This document shows positions 24,166 to 32,942 of a stretch of DNA of 64,000 nucleotides, piece after piece. Each line of letters starts with the position of its first letter. Positions within the stretch are counted from its first letter, which is position 1. A program made the translations under genes and the position numbers. The stretch is from Verrucomicrobiaceae bacterium (lineage in GTDB: Bacteria; Verrucomicrobiota; Verrucomicrobiia; Verrucomicrobiales; Verrucomicrobiaceae), in contig JACKQF010000005.1 in assembly GCA_024232965.1 (NCBI GenBank), forward strand, positions 62,001 to 126,000. The letters run 5' to 3'. The notes beneath the pieces were generated by a model. The model saw only the letters and a list, made by a program, of their open reading frames with translations. It ran no database searches and was not told the origin of the DNA.

Positions 24166-25304
24166 TTCCCGGCGTCTCCATCGAAGAAAAAACGGATCCG
24201 CTCCAGGGGCAAATCTTGGAGGTGTCCATGGGGCCTCACCATCCCTCCACGCACGGCGTCTTCCGCATGGATGTGAAACTGGATGGCGAACGCATCGTCT
24301 CGCTGAAGCCTGTCTTCGGATACCTACATCGCAATCACGAAAAGATCGCGGAGGACGTCAGCTACCTCGGCTCGATCCCCTACACGGACCGTCTCGATTA
24401 CCTCTGCTCACTGACCAACAACTGGGCCTACTGCCTGGCGGTTGAAAAACTCTCTGGCTTTGAGATCCCGGAACGTGCGGAATACATTCGCGTGATCGTG
24501 GGTGAATTAACGCGGCTCGTGAATCACACCTGCTTGATGGGCTTCTTCGTTCAGGATCTCGGCGCCATGGGCACGCCACTCATGTATGCGTTTCGCGAGC
24601 GCGAAAAAATACTCGACCTTTTTGAAGGCCTAACCGGGGCACGGATGATGTGCAATTACATGCGCTTCGGCGGCGTGCGCTGTGATCTCCCTGTGGGCTG
24701 GATTGACGAGGTCAAAAAAGTCATCGCCGCCTTCCCCCGTTTCCTGGATGAGTTTGAGTCGCTGCTGACCCAAAACGAAATCCTCATCGCCCGAGCCCAA
24801 GGTGTGGGTGTGCTAAGCAAAGAGTTAGCCATCAACGCCGGCATCACCGGCCCATGCCTGCGGGCGAGCGGCGTCGGTCATGATCTACGCAAGGTGGACG
24901 CATACTCGATTTACTCGCGCTTTGATTTCAAAGTCCCCATCGGTGCACACGGCGACTGCTACGACCGCTTTATGATCCGCCTGCTGGAGATGCGCGAGAG
25001 CCTCAAGATCCTTGATCAAGCCATCGCGGCACTACCTTCTGGTCAAATCATCGACCCCAAAGCGAAATCGCGAGGGCTGCGCCCCAAAGCTGGCGAGGCG
25101 TATGGCCGCATCGAAGCGCCAAAGGGGGAACTGGGTTTTTATTTGATCAGTGAGGGCGGCCCAAGCCCGTATCGCTATCGCGTGCGACCGCCCAGCCTCA
25201 TCAATTTAACCGTGCTCGAAGACATGTGCCTGGGTGGGACTGTCGCAGATGCCATTGCCACTCTCGGCAGCATCGACATCGTGTTAGGAGAAGTGGACCG
25301 CTAA
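24162..25304 (+). CDS. nuoD: Complex I subunit D (quinone-pocket 49-kDa homologue)
   Basis: Forms, with NuoB, the quinone site. 380 residues. Conserved elements include MGPHHPSTHGVFRM at the N-terminus (the His-rich loop that contacts quinone), HRNHEKIAED and the C-terminal segment ending SIDIVLGEVDR. It is separate from nuoC; there is no NuoCD fusion. It overlaps nuoC by ATGA and is 18 bp from nuoI. Confidence 0.94.
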   Translation: MIPGVSIEEKTDPLQGQILEVSMGPHHPSTHGVFRMDVKLDGERIVSLKPVFGYLHRNHEKIAEDVSYLGSIPYTDRLDYLCSLTNNWAYCLAVEKLSGFEIPERAEYIRVIVGELTRLVNHTCLMGFFVQDLGAMGTPLMYAFREREKILDLFEGLTGARMMCNYMRFGGVRCDLPVGWIDEVKKVIAAFPRFLDEFESLLTQNEILIARAQGVGVLSKELAINAGITGPCLRASGVGHDLRKVDAYSIYSRFDFKVPIGAHGDCYDRFMIRLLEMRESLKILDQAIAALPSGQIIDPKAKSRGLRPKAGEAYGRIEAPKGELGFYLISEGGPSPYRYRVRPPSLINLTVLEDMCLGGTVADAIATLGSIDIVLGEVDR

Positions 25305-25322
25305 CCCCGAAACTGAATCATC

Positions 25323-25907
25323 ATGTTAGGCACCGGCATTCTCAGAGGTCTCAAAGAAACGGCCCGCAATGTGATTGGCAGTTTTCGCGAAAAGGACCGC
25401 CTACCCACCGTGATGTATCCCGAAGAGACGGTGAAGACGAAGGAGAACTTCCGCACCTTCCCCTTCCTCGTTTATGATGGGGACCACGCAATGCCGGGAC
25501 TGCGCTGTGTATCCTGTCGCATCTGTGAAAAGGAATGCCCGCCGCAATGCATCTTCATCATTCAAGAGCGGGATGAAAACAACAAAGCCGTGAAGCACCC
25601 ACGCGTCTTTGACATCGATTTTTCCGTGTGCATGCAATGCGGCATTTGCGCCGAGGTCTGCCCCTTTGATGCCATCAAGATGGATAACATCTACGAACTG
25701 GCTGGCGAAGACCGCTTCACCGGGCTGCTGGTGGACAAGCATCGTTTGGCGAAGTCCAATCACTACTACCACCAAATCAAACCCACCGAGGCGAACGAAG
25801 TGGACGGGCGATTGGCGGAAGACAAACGCAAAGCAGAAGAAGCGGCCAAAGCCAAGGCCGCCGCAGCAGCCGCGAAAGCAGCGCCACCACCCACCGCTGC
25901 AACCTGA
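25323..25907 (+). CDS. nuoI: Complex I subunit I (two 4Fe-4S ferredoxin-like)
   Basis: Carries clusters N6a and N6b. The two motifs are CVSCRICEKECPPQCI and CMQCGICAEVCPFDAI. 194 residues, longer than typical because the last 35 residues or so form an Ala/Lys-rich tail (EEAAKAKAAAAAAKAAPPPT). In this operon nuoI precedes nuoH, the reverse of the common E. coli order, and no nuoG lies before it. Confidence 0.93.
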   Translation: MLGTGILRGLKETARNVIGSFREKDRLPTVMYPEETVKTKENFRTFPFLVYDGDHAMPGLRCVSCRICEKECPPQCIFIIQERDENNKAVKHPRVFDIDFSVCMQCGICAEVCPFDAIKMDNIYELAGEDRFTGLLVDKHRLAKSNHYYHQIKPTEANEVDGRLAEDKRKAEEAAKAKAAAAAAKAAPPPTAAT

Positions 25908-25919
25908 CCCCATTTTCTC

Positions 25920-27092
25920 ATGACCCTCGTAGAGCGTATCGATCAAGCCCCCCTTCTCCTCCAGAGATGGGCGGTTAGCTTTTTCCCTGCGCTGCTGCAA
26001 CCGTGGGTCGCGATGCTCATTTCCGCTGCCGCCATCATCGGCGTCTTCGCATCGCTCTTCGCCCTGTCCACCTTGGCAGAGAGGAAGGGGCTCGGCCGCA
26101 TCCAGAATCGACCTGGTCCAAATCGCGTCGGCCCCTTCGGCATGCTGCAGCCTCTGGCAGACGGCATCAAGATGCTCATCAAAGAAGACATCGTCCCACT
26201 GCGTGCCGACAAGGTGCTCCACTTCCTGGCACCCATCGCCTTGATCGTCCCGTCCCTGCTCGTGTATTCAGTGCTGCCTATCGGACGGAATTTGATCGCG
26301 ATGCAGTGCCAACTTGGCGTGCTACTTTTCTTTGCCATCGGTGCGTCGACGGAGCTATCCATTTTCATGGCTGGCTGGGGCAGCCACAACAAATACTCGC
26401 TCCTGGGTTCGATCCGCGCCATCGCGCAAATGATCAGCTACGAACTGCCCATGGTGCTAGCAGCGGTCACAGTGATCCTGGCGACCAGTTCGCTCGACAC
26501 AGTCAACATCGTGGAAGCCCAAGCAGGTGGTTTTTGGGCGTGGCACGCATTCACACCTTGGGGAGCCATCGCGTTGCTGACCTTCTTCATTTGCGCCCTC
26601 GCAGAATCCAATCGCGCGCCCTTTGATCTCCCTGAGGCGGAGTCAGAACTGATTGCCGGACATTTGACCGAATATTCGGGCTTCAAGTATGCGCTGTTCT
26701 TCATGGCGGAATATCTGGGCATGATGGCCATCAGCGGTATGGCGATCACGCTGTTCCTCGGCGGCTGGCAGGCACCGCTACCAATCCTCAATTTCATTCC
26801 CTCGTGGATGTGGTTTTTCGGGAAACTCGCCTGCTTTGTCGTGCTCTTCATTTGGATCCGCGGCACCTTGCCTCGACTTCGCGCAGACCAATTGATGAAT
26901 CTGGCGTGGAAGTTCCTCCTACCCATCGCCCTGCTGAACATTGGTCTAGCTGGCCTGTGGGTGAAAAGTTCTGGATGGATCGCCTGGCCAATCTCCGTCA
27001 TCCTTCTTGGCCTCGCCATTGTGGGTCTTGGCAGATTGTTACGAGGCAGCCGCCCACGCGGCGGGAAACGCATTTACCGATACGCTGACTAA
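25920..27092 (+). CDS. nuoH: Complex I subunit H
   Basis: Membrane subunit next to the quinone site, 390 residues with about 8-9 helices. The signatures AERKGLGRIQNRPGPNRVGP, QPLADGIKMLIKEDI and ESNRAPFDLPEAESELIAG are typical. The last is the acidic loop and strand that couples quinone chemistry to the antiporters. nuoJ starts 2 bp after its stop. Confidence 0.95.
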   Translation: MTLVERIDQAPLLLQRWAVSFFPALLQPWVAMLISAAAIIGVFASLFALSTLAERKGLGRIQNRPGPNRVGPFGMLQPLADGIKMLIKEDIVPLRADKVLHFLAPIALIVPSLLVYSVLPIGRNLIAMQCQLGVLLFFAIGASTELSIFMAGWGSHNKYSLLGSIRAIAQMISYELPMVLAAVTVILATSSLDTVNIVEAQAGGFWAWHAFTPWGAIALLTFFICALAESNRAPFDLPEAESELIAGHLTEYSGFKYALFFMAEYLGMMAISGMAITLFLGGWQAPLPILNFIPSWMWFFGKLACFVVLFIWIRGTLPRLRADQLMNLAWKFLLPIALLNIGLAGLWVKSSGWIAWPISVILLGLAIVGLGRLLRGSRPRGGKRIYRYAD

Positions 27093-27093
27093 T

Positions 27094-27612
27094 ATGAGCA
27101 TCCCCTTCCTCATCATCGCCGCAGTCATCCTCGCCAGCGCGTGGGCAGCGGTTTCGTTGCGGAATTTGGTGCACTGCGGACTGTGTGCGGCGCTCAGCTT
27201 CTTGGCCACCGGCACCTTGTATCTCTATTTGAATGCGGAGTTTCTCGGCCTCGTGCAGCTCATGGTGTACGTGGGCGCAGTGGCTGTCCTGATCTTGTTC
27301 ACGGTGCTACTCACACGCCCCGCCACAGAAGCAGCAGATGCCGTCCCCACCAAGCGGCCTGCGTTTTGGAAGGGTGCACTGATCGCGATCACCGTCGGTG
27401 GGGCGGTCGCATCGTGCTTGGCCGTTTACGCGGCACCCAAAGCATCCACCGCCCCCGAACTGAGCATTCAAGAAATTGGCAGACTGCTCACGGCCAGCCA
27501 ACAAAACGTCTTGGCGCTGATCATCGTCGCCCTGCTGATGACAACGGCCCTCATTGGAGCCTTACTCCTGGCTGCACCCGCTGAAGAAGACACGAAAGGA
27601 GGTGGCGCATGA
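27094..27612 (+). CDS. nuoJ: Complex I subunit J
   Basis: 172 residues, five membrane helices. I chose the ATG at 27094 rather than the upstream in-frame ATG inside nuoH. The conserved third helix is GLVQLMVYVGAVAVLILF, with the Tyr-Val-Gly-Ala pi-bulge region. The end reads into a strong Shine-Dalgarno for nuoK (AAAGGAGGTG, about 6 nt before its start), and the genes overlap by ATGA. Confidence 0.93.
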   Translation: MSIPFLIIAAVILASAWAAVSLRNLVHCGLCAALSFLATGTLYLYLNAEFLGLVQLMVYVGAVAVLILFTVLLTRPATEAADAVPTKRPAFWKGALIAITVGGAVASCLAVYAAPKASTAPELSIQEIGRLLTASQQNVLALIIVALLMTTALIGALLLAAPAEEDTKGGGA

Positions 27613-27923
27613 ATGACGCGCTGACACTCAACGGCTGCCTGATTCTCTCTGCACTGCTCTTTGGCATCGGACTCGTCGCCGTCTTTGGCCGACGTAGTGC
27701 GATTCTGGTTTTGATCGGCATTGAGTTCATGCTCAACGCAGCGGTCATCAACTTCGTCGCCTTCTGGCGTTTTGCCCACCCCTCCTCTGACGGCATGATG
27801 TTCTCCATCTTTGCCATCGCCGTCGCAGCAGCAGAGGCTGGCGTTGGCTTGGCTCTGGTCATTGCTCTGTATCGTCATCGTCGCAGTGTGCGCATCGATG
27901 AAATCCCACCTGCTAGCGAATGA
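27609..27923 (+). CDS. nuoK: Complex I subunit K
   Basis: 104 residues, three helices, MrpC-like. The two functionally key glutamates are present in LVLIGIEFMLNAAVINFVAF and AAAEAGVGLALVIALYR. It overlaps nuoJ and nuoL by ATGA. Confidence 0.95.
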   Translation: MNDALTLNGCLILSALLFGIGLVAVFGRRSAILVLIGIEFMLNAAVINFVAFWRFAHPSSDGMMFSIFAIAVAAAEAGVGLALVIALYRHRRSVRIDEIPPASE

Positions 27924-29932
27924 GTTCCTTTGTGCAATACCTCTGGCTAATCCCGCTGCTGCCGCTGGTCGCCGCAGGGATCAATGCCGTACTGCCGACC
28001 GATGCAAGGCGGGCAGCGATGGGGCTGACGATAGCAACCATGGCCGCATCCTTTTTGATCTCCGTCGTCGCGTTCTTCAAGGTGGCAGATGGCGGTCGGC
28101 TGTGTCACAACTTTGATTGGTTCAGTCTTGGCGGTGGCCACGTAAGGCTCGGCTGGCTTCTCGATCCGCTTAGCGCAGCGATGCTGATGATGGTGACCTT
28201 TGTCGGCACTTGCATCTTCGTCTACTCCGTCGCCTACATGGCGCATGACGCCCGGCAGAAGCAGTTCTTCACCTTCCTCTCACTCTTCGCGGCAGCGATG
28301 CTGGGGCTGATCATCTCCAACAGCCTGCTGCTGCTCTTCATGTGCTGGGAGGTCGTCGGACTGGCGTCGTATCTTTTGATCGGATTCTGGTTCGAAAAAC
28401 CCAGCGCTGCGGCTGCCTGCAAAAAGGCTTTCATCACCACACGAATCGGCGATATCGGCTTCCTGCTTGGCATTGTTTGGCTGGCAAAGGAGAATGGGGC
28501 TTTGCTGTTCTTCGACAATGGTGCGGGCTTCCTGGAACAGGGTGCGCTGGAGCATTTGAACGGCCTCGCAGTCGGGGGCATCAGCGCGGCGACGGCGATT
28601 GGCTTGCTGCTATTCTGTGGGGCGATGGGCAAATCCGGCCAAGTGCCGCTGCATGTCTGGCTGCCCGACGCGATGGAAGGCCCCACGCCTGTTTCCGCGC
28701 TCATTCACGCCGCGACGATGGTGGCTGCGGGCGTCTTTCTGATCGGTCGAGTTCATCCGCTCATGACCACGGAGTCACTAAGCGTCGTCGCCGGGATCGG
28801 AGCCTGCACCGCAGTCATCGCAGCGCTGATCGGCATCGCCCAAAACGACATTAAGCGCATCCTCGCCTACTCCACGGTCTCGCAACTTGGCTACATGATG
28901 CTGGCACTCGGGGTAGGCGGGCTCGGCGCGGGGATCTTCCACCTGATCACGCATGGCTTCTTCAAAGCACTGCTGTTTCTCGGAGCAGGCTCGATCATTC
29001 ATGGTTGCAATGACCAGCAAGATATTCGTGCCATGGGCGGCCTACATGGACCGATGCGCAAGACCTTCCTGACTTATGCGGTGGGCATGATGGCACTGTC
29101 CGGCTTCCCGCTGCTGTTCTCCGGATTCTGGAGCAAAGAAGCGATCCTGCACGCAGCGCACTCAACGGTCGGATCGCATCTCCCCTTTTACGCGGGACTG
29201 ATCGGCGCGGTTCTCACGGCCTTTTACATGACACGGCTGATGTCCCTGGTCTTCTTCGGCACATATCGCGGCGACGCAGAGCACCCGCCGCATGAGAGCC
29301 CTCGCCTGATGACACTCCCACTCCAAGTGCTCGCTGTCTTTGCCATCGCGCTGGGCTTTTTGGGGACACCAGCTTGGCCTTGGTTCACGACTTGGATCGA
29401 AGGACGCGAGACCCATTTCCAATTCGGCCACCTCTTTCACCTCGAAACGCTGGGGCTGATGATCGTCTCCACCCTCGCCGTCGCCGCGGGTGTGTGGCTG
29501 GGCTGGCGACTCTATTTCCAGCGCCTGCGCCTCACCCCCGACGAAACGGATCCCCTGCAAATCGTCGTGCCGCGAGTCTTTTATCACCTGGAGCATCGGC
29601 TGTGGTTTGATGAATTTTACGAGAAGACCCTCATCGCAGGGACTCGCCGCGTTGCAGAATGGCTGACCTTAGTTGAGCAAGGCGTTTGGGTCGGCGGCAT
29701 CTGGGCTGCCGCGCAGATTTCAATCGGATTCTCCTGGTTGAGCCGCTGCTACGACGAGTGGTTGATCAACGATGGCTTTGACAAAAGCTGTGATTCACTG
29801 CGTGGTTCGGGCAAAGAGATCGCAGACGCTCATCGTCAGCGTCTGCCGTTCACACTTCGCACCATCGGCGCGGCCATCCTGGTGCTGCTAGCGATCACCT
29901 GCATTTGGTTTGGGAAAGGAGGTGCGCGATGA
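27920..29932 (+). CDS. nuoL: Complex I antiporter subunit L, with extended lateral helix
   Basis: Distal proton-pumping subunit, 670 residues. The antiporter core keeps the helix-5 Glu (MCWEVVGLASYLLIGFWF) and helix-7 Lys (GKSGQVPLHVWLPDAMEG). After WFDEFYEKTLIAG, the lateral-helix region reads LVEQGVWVGGIWAAAQISIG and then CYDEWLINDGFDKSC. Both resemble the single 'vD..viDG.vng' segment of ordinary NuoL, so about 25-30 residues appear inserted, doubling that part. This is what a longer arm would need to span a second NuoM. Overlaps: ATGA with nuoK, TGA/ATG with nuoM. Confidence 0.93.
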   Translation: MSSFVQYLWLIPLLPLVAAGINAVLPTDARRAAMGLTIATMAASFLISVVAFFKVADGGRLCHNFDWFSLGGGHVRLGWLLDPLSAAMLMMVTFVGTCIFVYSVAYMAHDARQKQFFTFLSLFAAAMLGLIISNSLLLLFMCWEVVGLASYLLIGFWFEKPSAAAACKKAFITTRIGDIGFLLGIVWLAKENGALLFFDNGAGFLEQGALEHLNGLAVGGISAATAIGLLLFCGAMGKSGQVPLHVWLPDAMEGPTPVSALIHAATMVAAGVFLIGRVHPLMTTESLSVVAGIGACTAVIAALIGIAQNDIKRILAYSTVSQLGYMMLALGVGGLGAGIFHLITHGFFKALLFLGAGSIIHGCNDQQDIRAMGGLHGPMRKTFLTYAVGMMALSGFPLLFSGFWSKEAILHAAHSTVGSHLPFYAGLIGAVLTAFYMTRLMSLVFFGTYRGDAEHPPHESPRLMTLPLQVLAVFAIALGFLGTPAWPWFTTWIEGRETHFQFGHLFHLETLGLMIVSTLAVAAGVWLGWRLYFQRLRLTPDETDPLQIVVPRVFYHLEHRLWFDEFYEKTLIAGTRRVAEWLTLVEQGVWVGGIWAAAQISIGFSWLSRCYDEWLINDGFDKSCDSLRGSGKEIADAHRQRLPFTLRTIGAAILVLLAITCIWFGKGGAR

Positions 29933-31452
29933 GTTGGCTCGCCCTACTGATCTCCATCCCAGCCGTCGGTGCTGCGGTGGTGGTGTGGCTGACCAGAAAA
30001 TCCCAGGCACGCGCTTGGTTTGCTTCACTGGGTTTTGCCGCCCTGCAGTTTTGTGTGACGCTAGCCGTCGTGCTGATGTTTGACTCATCGCGCGGTGCAA
30101 ATTTTCAGTTCTATGAGCACACCCCATGGCTACCATCAATCGGTGCTGAGTTCAGTGTCGGTGTGGATGGCCTGGGGCTGATGAGTTTGTTGCTCGCCGC
30201 CGTCGTGGTGCCTTTTGCGATTGCAATGATTGATCCCAAGACGCGACGACCTGGCACGATGTCGGCCTGGATGTTGCTGCTGCAATCCACGCTAGTCGGC
30301 AATTTTGTTTCCCTGAATTTTGTGATGTGGTTCCTCTTCTGGGAGCTTGCGCTGATCCCCGCCTTCTTCCTCGTACGTGGATGGGGAGGGCCCATGCGCG
30401 CCAAAGCGGCGGTGCGCTTCTTCATGTACACGATGGCTGGCAGCGCGTTGATGTTGGCAGGAATGGCGGCGGTGTATGCAGCGGCTGGCACCTTCCATTT
30501 GCCATCGCTGGCAACCCTGATCAAGGGCGTAACGCTGTCATCAAAGATCACCGCGCTGCTCGGTGGAAACGGCGTCTGGGCATCCTGCGTCTTTTTCGCT
30601 GTCCTCATCGGCGTCGCGGTAAAGGTGCCGCTGTATCCACTGCACGGCTGGCTACCAGCGACGTACAGCGAGGCAGCCCCGCCAGTGACGATGATCCTCA
30701 CAGGGGTGATGTCAAAGATGGGCGTGATCGGCATGCTGCGAGTCGTTGGGCCCCTTTTTCCAGACCAGATTCGCATTCATGCCCCGATACTGATGTGGAT
30801 CGCAGCGCTCGGCATCCTGGCGTCGGCATGGACGGCATTGGCGCAGCGCGATCTGCGGAGGATGCTGGCGTTTTCTTCGATCAATCACCTCGGCTGGAGT
30901 TTACTGGCTATTTTTGCGGCCTGGTCAGTCACGAATCCTGGTGTCAACGGTGCGGCGGCTCTCAACGGAGCGATGCTCCAAATCTTCAATCATGGCATCA
31001 CTGCCGCAACTCTGTTCGCCTGCCTTGCCCTGCTAGAGCGGCGCAGCACGGACCAGGGTGGCATTGATTCCTTCGGTGGCCTGCGCGCGGTGATGCCGGT
31101 GTTTTCGGGGCTTTGGGGGATTGCGCTGTTTGCTTCAATCGGGCTGCCTGGGCTGAATGGATTTATCAGCGAGTTTCTCATGGTCCAGGGTTCCTTCGCC
31201 TTCAGCCCTTGGGCGACGGCTGTCGCTGCGGTATCATTGCTCCTCACGGCGGTTTTTCTGCTTGGGTTCTGGCAGAAGGTGTTTCATGGACCTCTCAATC
31301 CCCGATGGGCGACCATGCCTGATTTGACCAGCACAGAGCGCCTTGTAATCGCGCCGACTCTGGTGCTGATGGTTTTACTGGGGGTCTGTCCTCAACTGCT
31401 CTTGAAGTGGTTGAACCCTGTATCTGAATACCTGCTCTCTTTGACTCAATGA
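29929..31452 (+). CDS. nuoM: Complex I antiporter subunit M (copy 1)
   Basis: 507 residues from the ATG at 29929, which overlaps the nuoL stop and is preceded by a strong AAAGGAGGTG. Helix-5 Glu is in FWELALIPAFFLVRGWGG, helix-7 Lys in GVAVKVPLYPLHGWLPATYS and helix-8 Lys in TGVMSKMGVIGMLRV, so all proton-path residues are intact. Likely the conventional NuoM. Confidence 0.94.
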   Translation: MSWLALLISIPAVGAAVVVWLTRKSQARAWFASLGFAALQFCVTLAVVLMFDSSRGANFQFYEHTPWLPSIGAEFSVGVDGLGLMSLLLAAVVVPFAIAMIDPKTRRPGTMSAWMLLLQSTLVGNFVSLNFVMWFLFWELALIPAFFLVRGWGGPMRAKAAVRFFMYTMAGSALMLAGMAAVYAAAGTFHLPSLATLIKGVTLSSKITALLGGNGVWASCVFFAVLIGVAVKVPLYPLHGWLPATYSEAAPPVTMILTGVMSKMGVIGMLRVVGPLFPDQIRIHAPILMWIAALGILASAWTALAQRDLRRMLAFSSINHLGWSLLAIFAAWSVTNPGVNGAAALNGAMLQIFNHGITAATLFACLALLERRSTDQGGIDSFGGLRAVMPVFSGLWGIALFASIGLPGLNGFISEFLMVQGSFAFSPWATAVAAVSLLLTAVFLLGFWQKVFHGPLNPRWATMPDLTSTERLVIAPTLVLMVLLGVCPQLLLKWLNPVSEYLLSLTQ

Positions 31453-32942
31453 ACGCACTTCCCTGGACCATTTACCTCTGCCTTGCTGGGGCCGCCTTGC
31501 TGCGGTTCTGGCCGGGGCGTAGTGATGCGTCTGTGCGGGCAGGTGCACTGGGTGTGGCCGTCGGAACTTTGATACTGACGATCAATGCAGCCTGCCGCTT
31601 TGAGCCGATGCCGGACGGATCACTGATCACGCTGACCAAGGCTGAATGGATTCCAGCCATCGGTGCCAGCTATCACCTAGCCGCAGACGGGATCAGCCTG
31701 ACTTTGGTCTTGCTGACGAGCATTGCAGCGACGGTGGGCGTGCTGTTTTCCTGGAACATCAGCCATCGGTTGCGCGAGTTTTTTGCGCTCTACTTCCTGC
31801 TACTGGCCGGTGTTTTTGGCGTCTTCCTGAGCGCGGATCTGTTTCTGCTCTTCGTGTTCTACGAGATTGCAATCGTGCCCAAGTACTTCCTGATCGCGAT
31901 CTGGGGCTCCACCAACCGCGAATACGGCGCGATGAAGTTGGCGCTGTATTCCTTTGTGGGCAGCGCCCTGGTTTTGATCGGATTGCTGGCCGCACATGTC
32001 TTCACCGGGGGCAGTACTTTCGATCTTGCGGCACTGGCGCACAAGACAGCGCCCGTCGCCCAGCAGATGTGGATTTATCCTTTGCTCTTCATCGGTTTTG
32101 CCGTGCTGGCGGGTCTTTGGCCCTTCCACACTTGGGCTCCAACCGGCCATGTGGCGGCCCCCACCGCCGCATCGATGTTGCTCGCGGGTGTGGTGATGAA
32201 GTTGGGAGCGTACGGTTGCCTGCGAGTGGCCATACCTTTGTGTCCCGACGCTCTAGCAGCATGGCAACTCCCTTTCGCCAGTCTCGCAGTGATTGGGATT
32301 CTTTTCGGCGCGTTTGCAGCAATGGTTCAAGACGACTTTAAGTTCGTCATCGGCTATTCCAGCGTTAGCCACATGGGCTTTGCACTGCTTGGGATCTCGA
32401 CCCTGACTCTCGCCGGGCAAAAGGGCGCGGTGATGCAGATGTTCTCTCACGGCATTATTGCGGGACTTCTTTTCGGCATCGTAGGCCGCATGATCTACGA
32501 TCGGACCCACACTCGGGACCTGACCCTGCTGCAAGGCATGAGGTTGACGCGCAAGATGCCATTTGTTGCAGGGACATTTGTGGTGGCGGGTCTGGCATCG
32601 ATGGGGATGCCTGGATTTAGTGGATTCATTGCTGAACTCGCGGTGCTGCAAGGCTCATGGAAACCCTTCCCTGCAATTGCATTGCTGGCCGCCGTTGGGG
32701 TGCTTTTGGCGGCTGGTTACACGTTGCGGGTCATTCGATTGGTCTTCTTTCCAGACGAGGAATCGACGAAACGCGATAACACACCTCTCGCCCCGCTGAC
32801 CTGGCCTGAAATAAGCGGCACCCTGCTTCTGATTGGCATCGCTCTCTACATCGGGCTGCAGCCAGCGGGTCTGATGGGGTGGATCGAGGGCGCGCTCAAA
32901 TCCCCGCTCATGCGGCCCTGCATAGGAGGAGGCCTGCCATGA
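31449..32942 (+). CDS. Complex I antiporter subunit M (copy 2, divergent)
   Basis: A second NuoM-type subunit, 497 residues, overlapping nuoM by ATGA and nuoN by ATGA. It is divergent from copy 1 along its length, so not a recent tandem duplication. The helix-5 Glu is kept (FVFYEIAIVPKYFLIAIWG), as is the helix-8 Lys (AGVVMKLGAYGCLRV). The helix-7 Lys is replaced: GFAVLAGLWPFHTWAP has Leu (codon 32106-32108) where NuoM normally has GFAVK.P. Best read as an extra antiporter module of a '2M' complex I; its pump competence is uncertain. Confidence 0.9.
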   Translation: MNALPWTIYLCLAGAALLRFWPGRSDASVRAGALGVAVGTLILTINAACRFEPMPDGSLITLTKAEWIPAIGASYHLAADGISLTLVLLTSIAATVGVLFSWNISHRLREFFALYFLLLAGVFGVFLSADLFLLFVFYEIAIVPKYFLIAIWGSTNREYGAMKLALYSFVGSALVLIGLLAAHVFTGGSTFDLAALAHKTAPVAQQMWIYPLLFIGFAVLAGLWPFHTWAPTGHVAAPTAASMLLAGVVMKLGAYGCLRVAIPLCPDALAAWQLPFASLAVIGILFGAFAAMVQDDFKFVIGYSSVSHMGFALLGISTLTLAGQKGAVMQMFSHGIIAGLLFGIVGRMIYDRTHTRDLTLLQGMRLTRKMPFVAGTFVVAGLASMGMPGFSGFIAELAVLQGSWKPFPAIALLAAVGVLLAAGYTLRVIRLVFFPDEESTKRDNTPLAPLTWPEISGTLLLIGIALYIGLQPAGLMGWIEGALKSPLMRPCIGGGLP

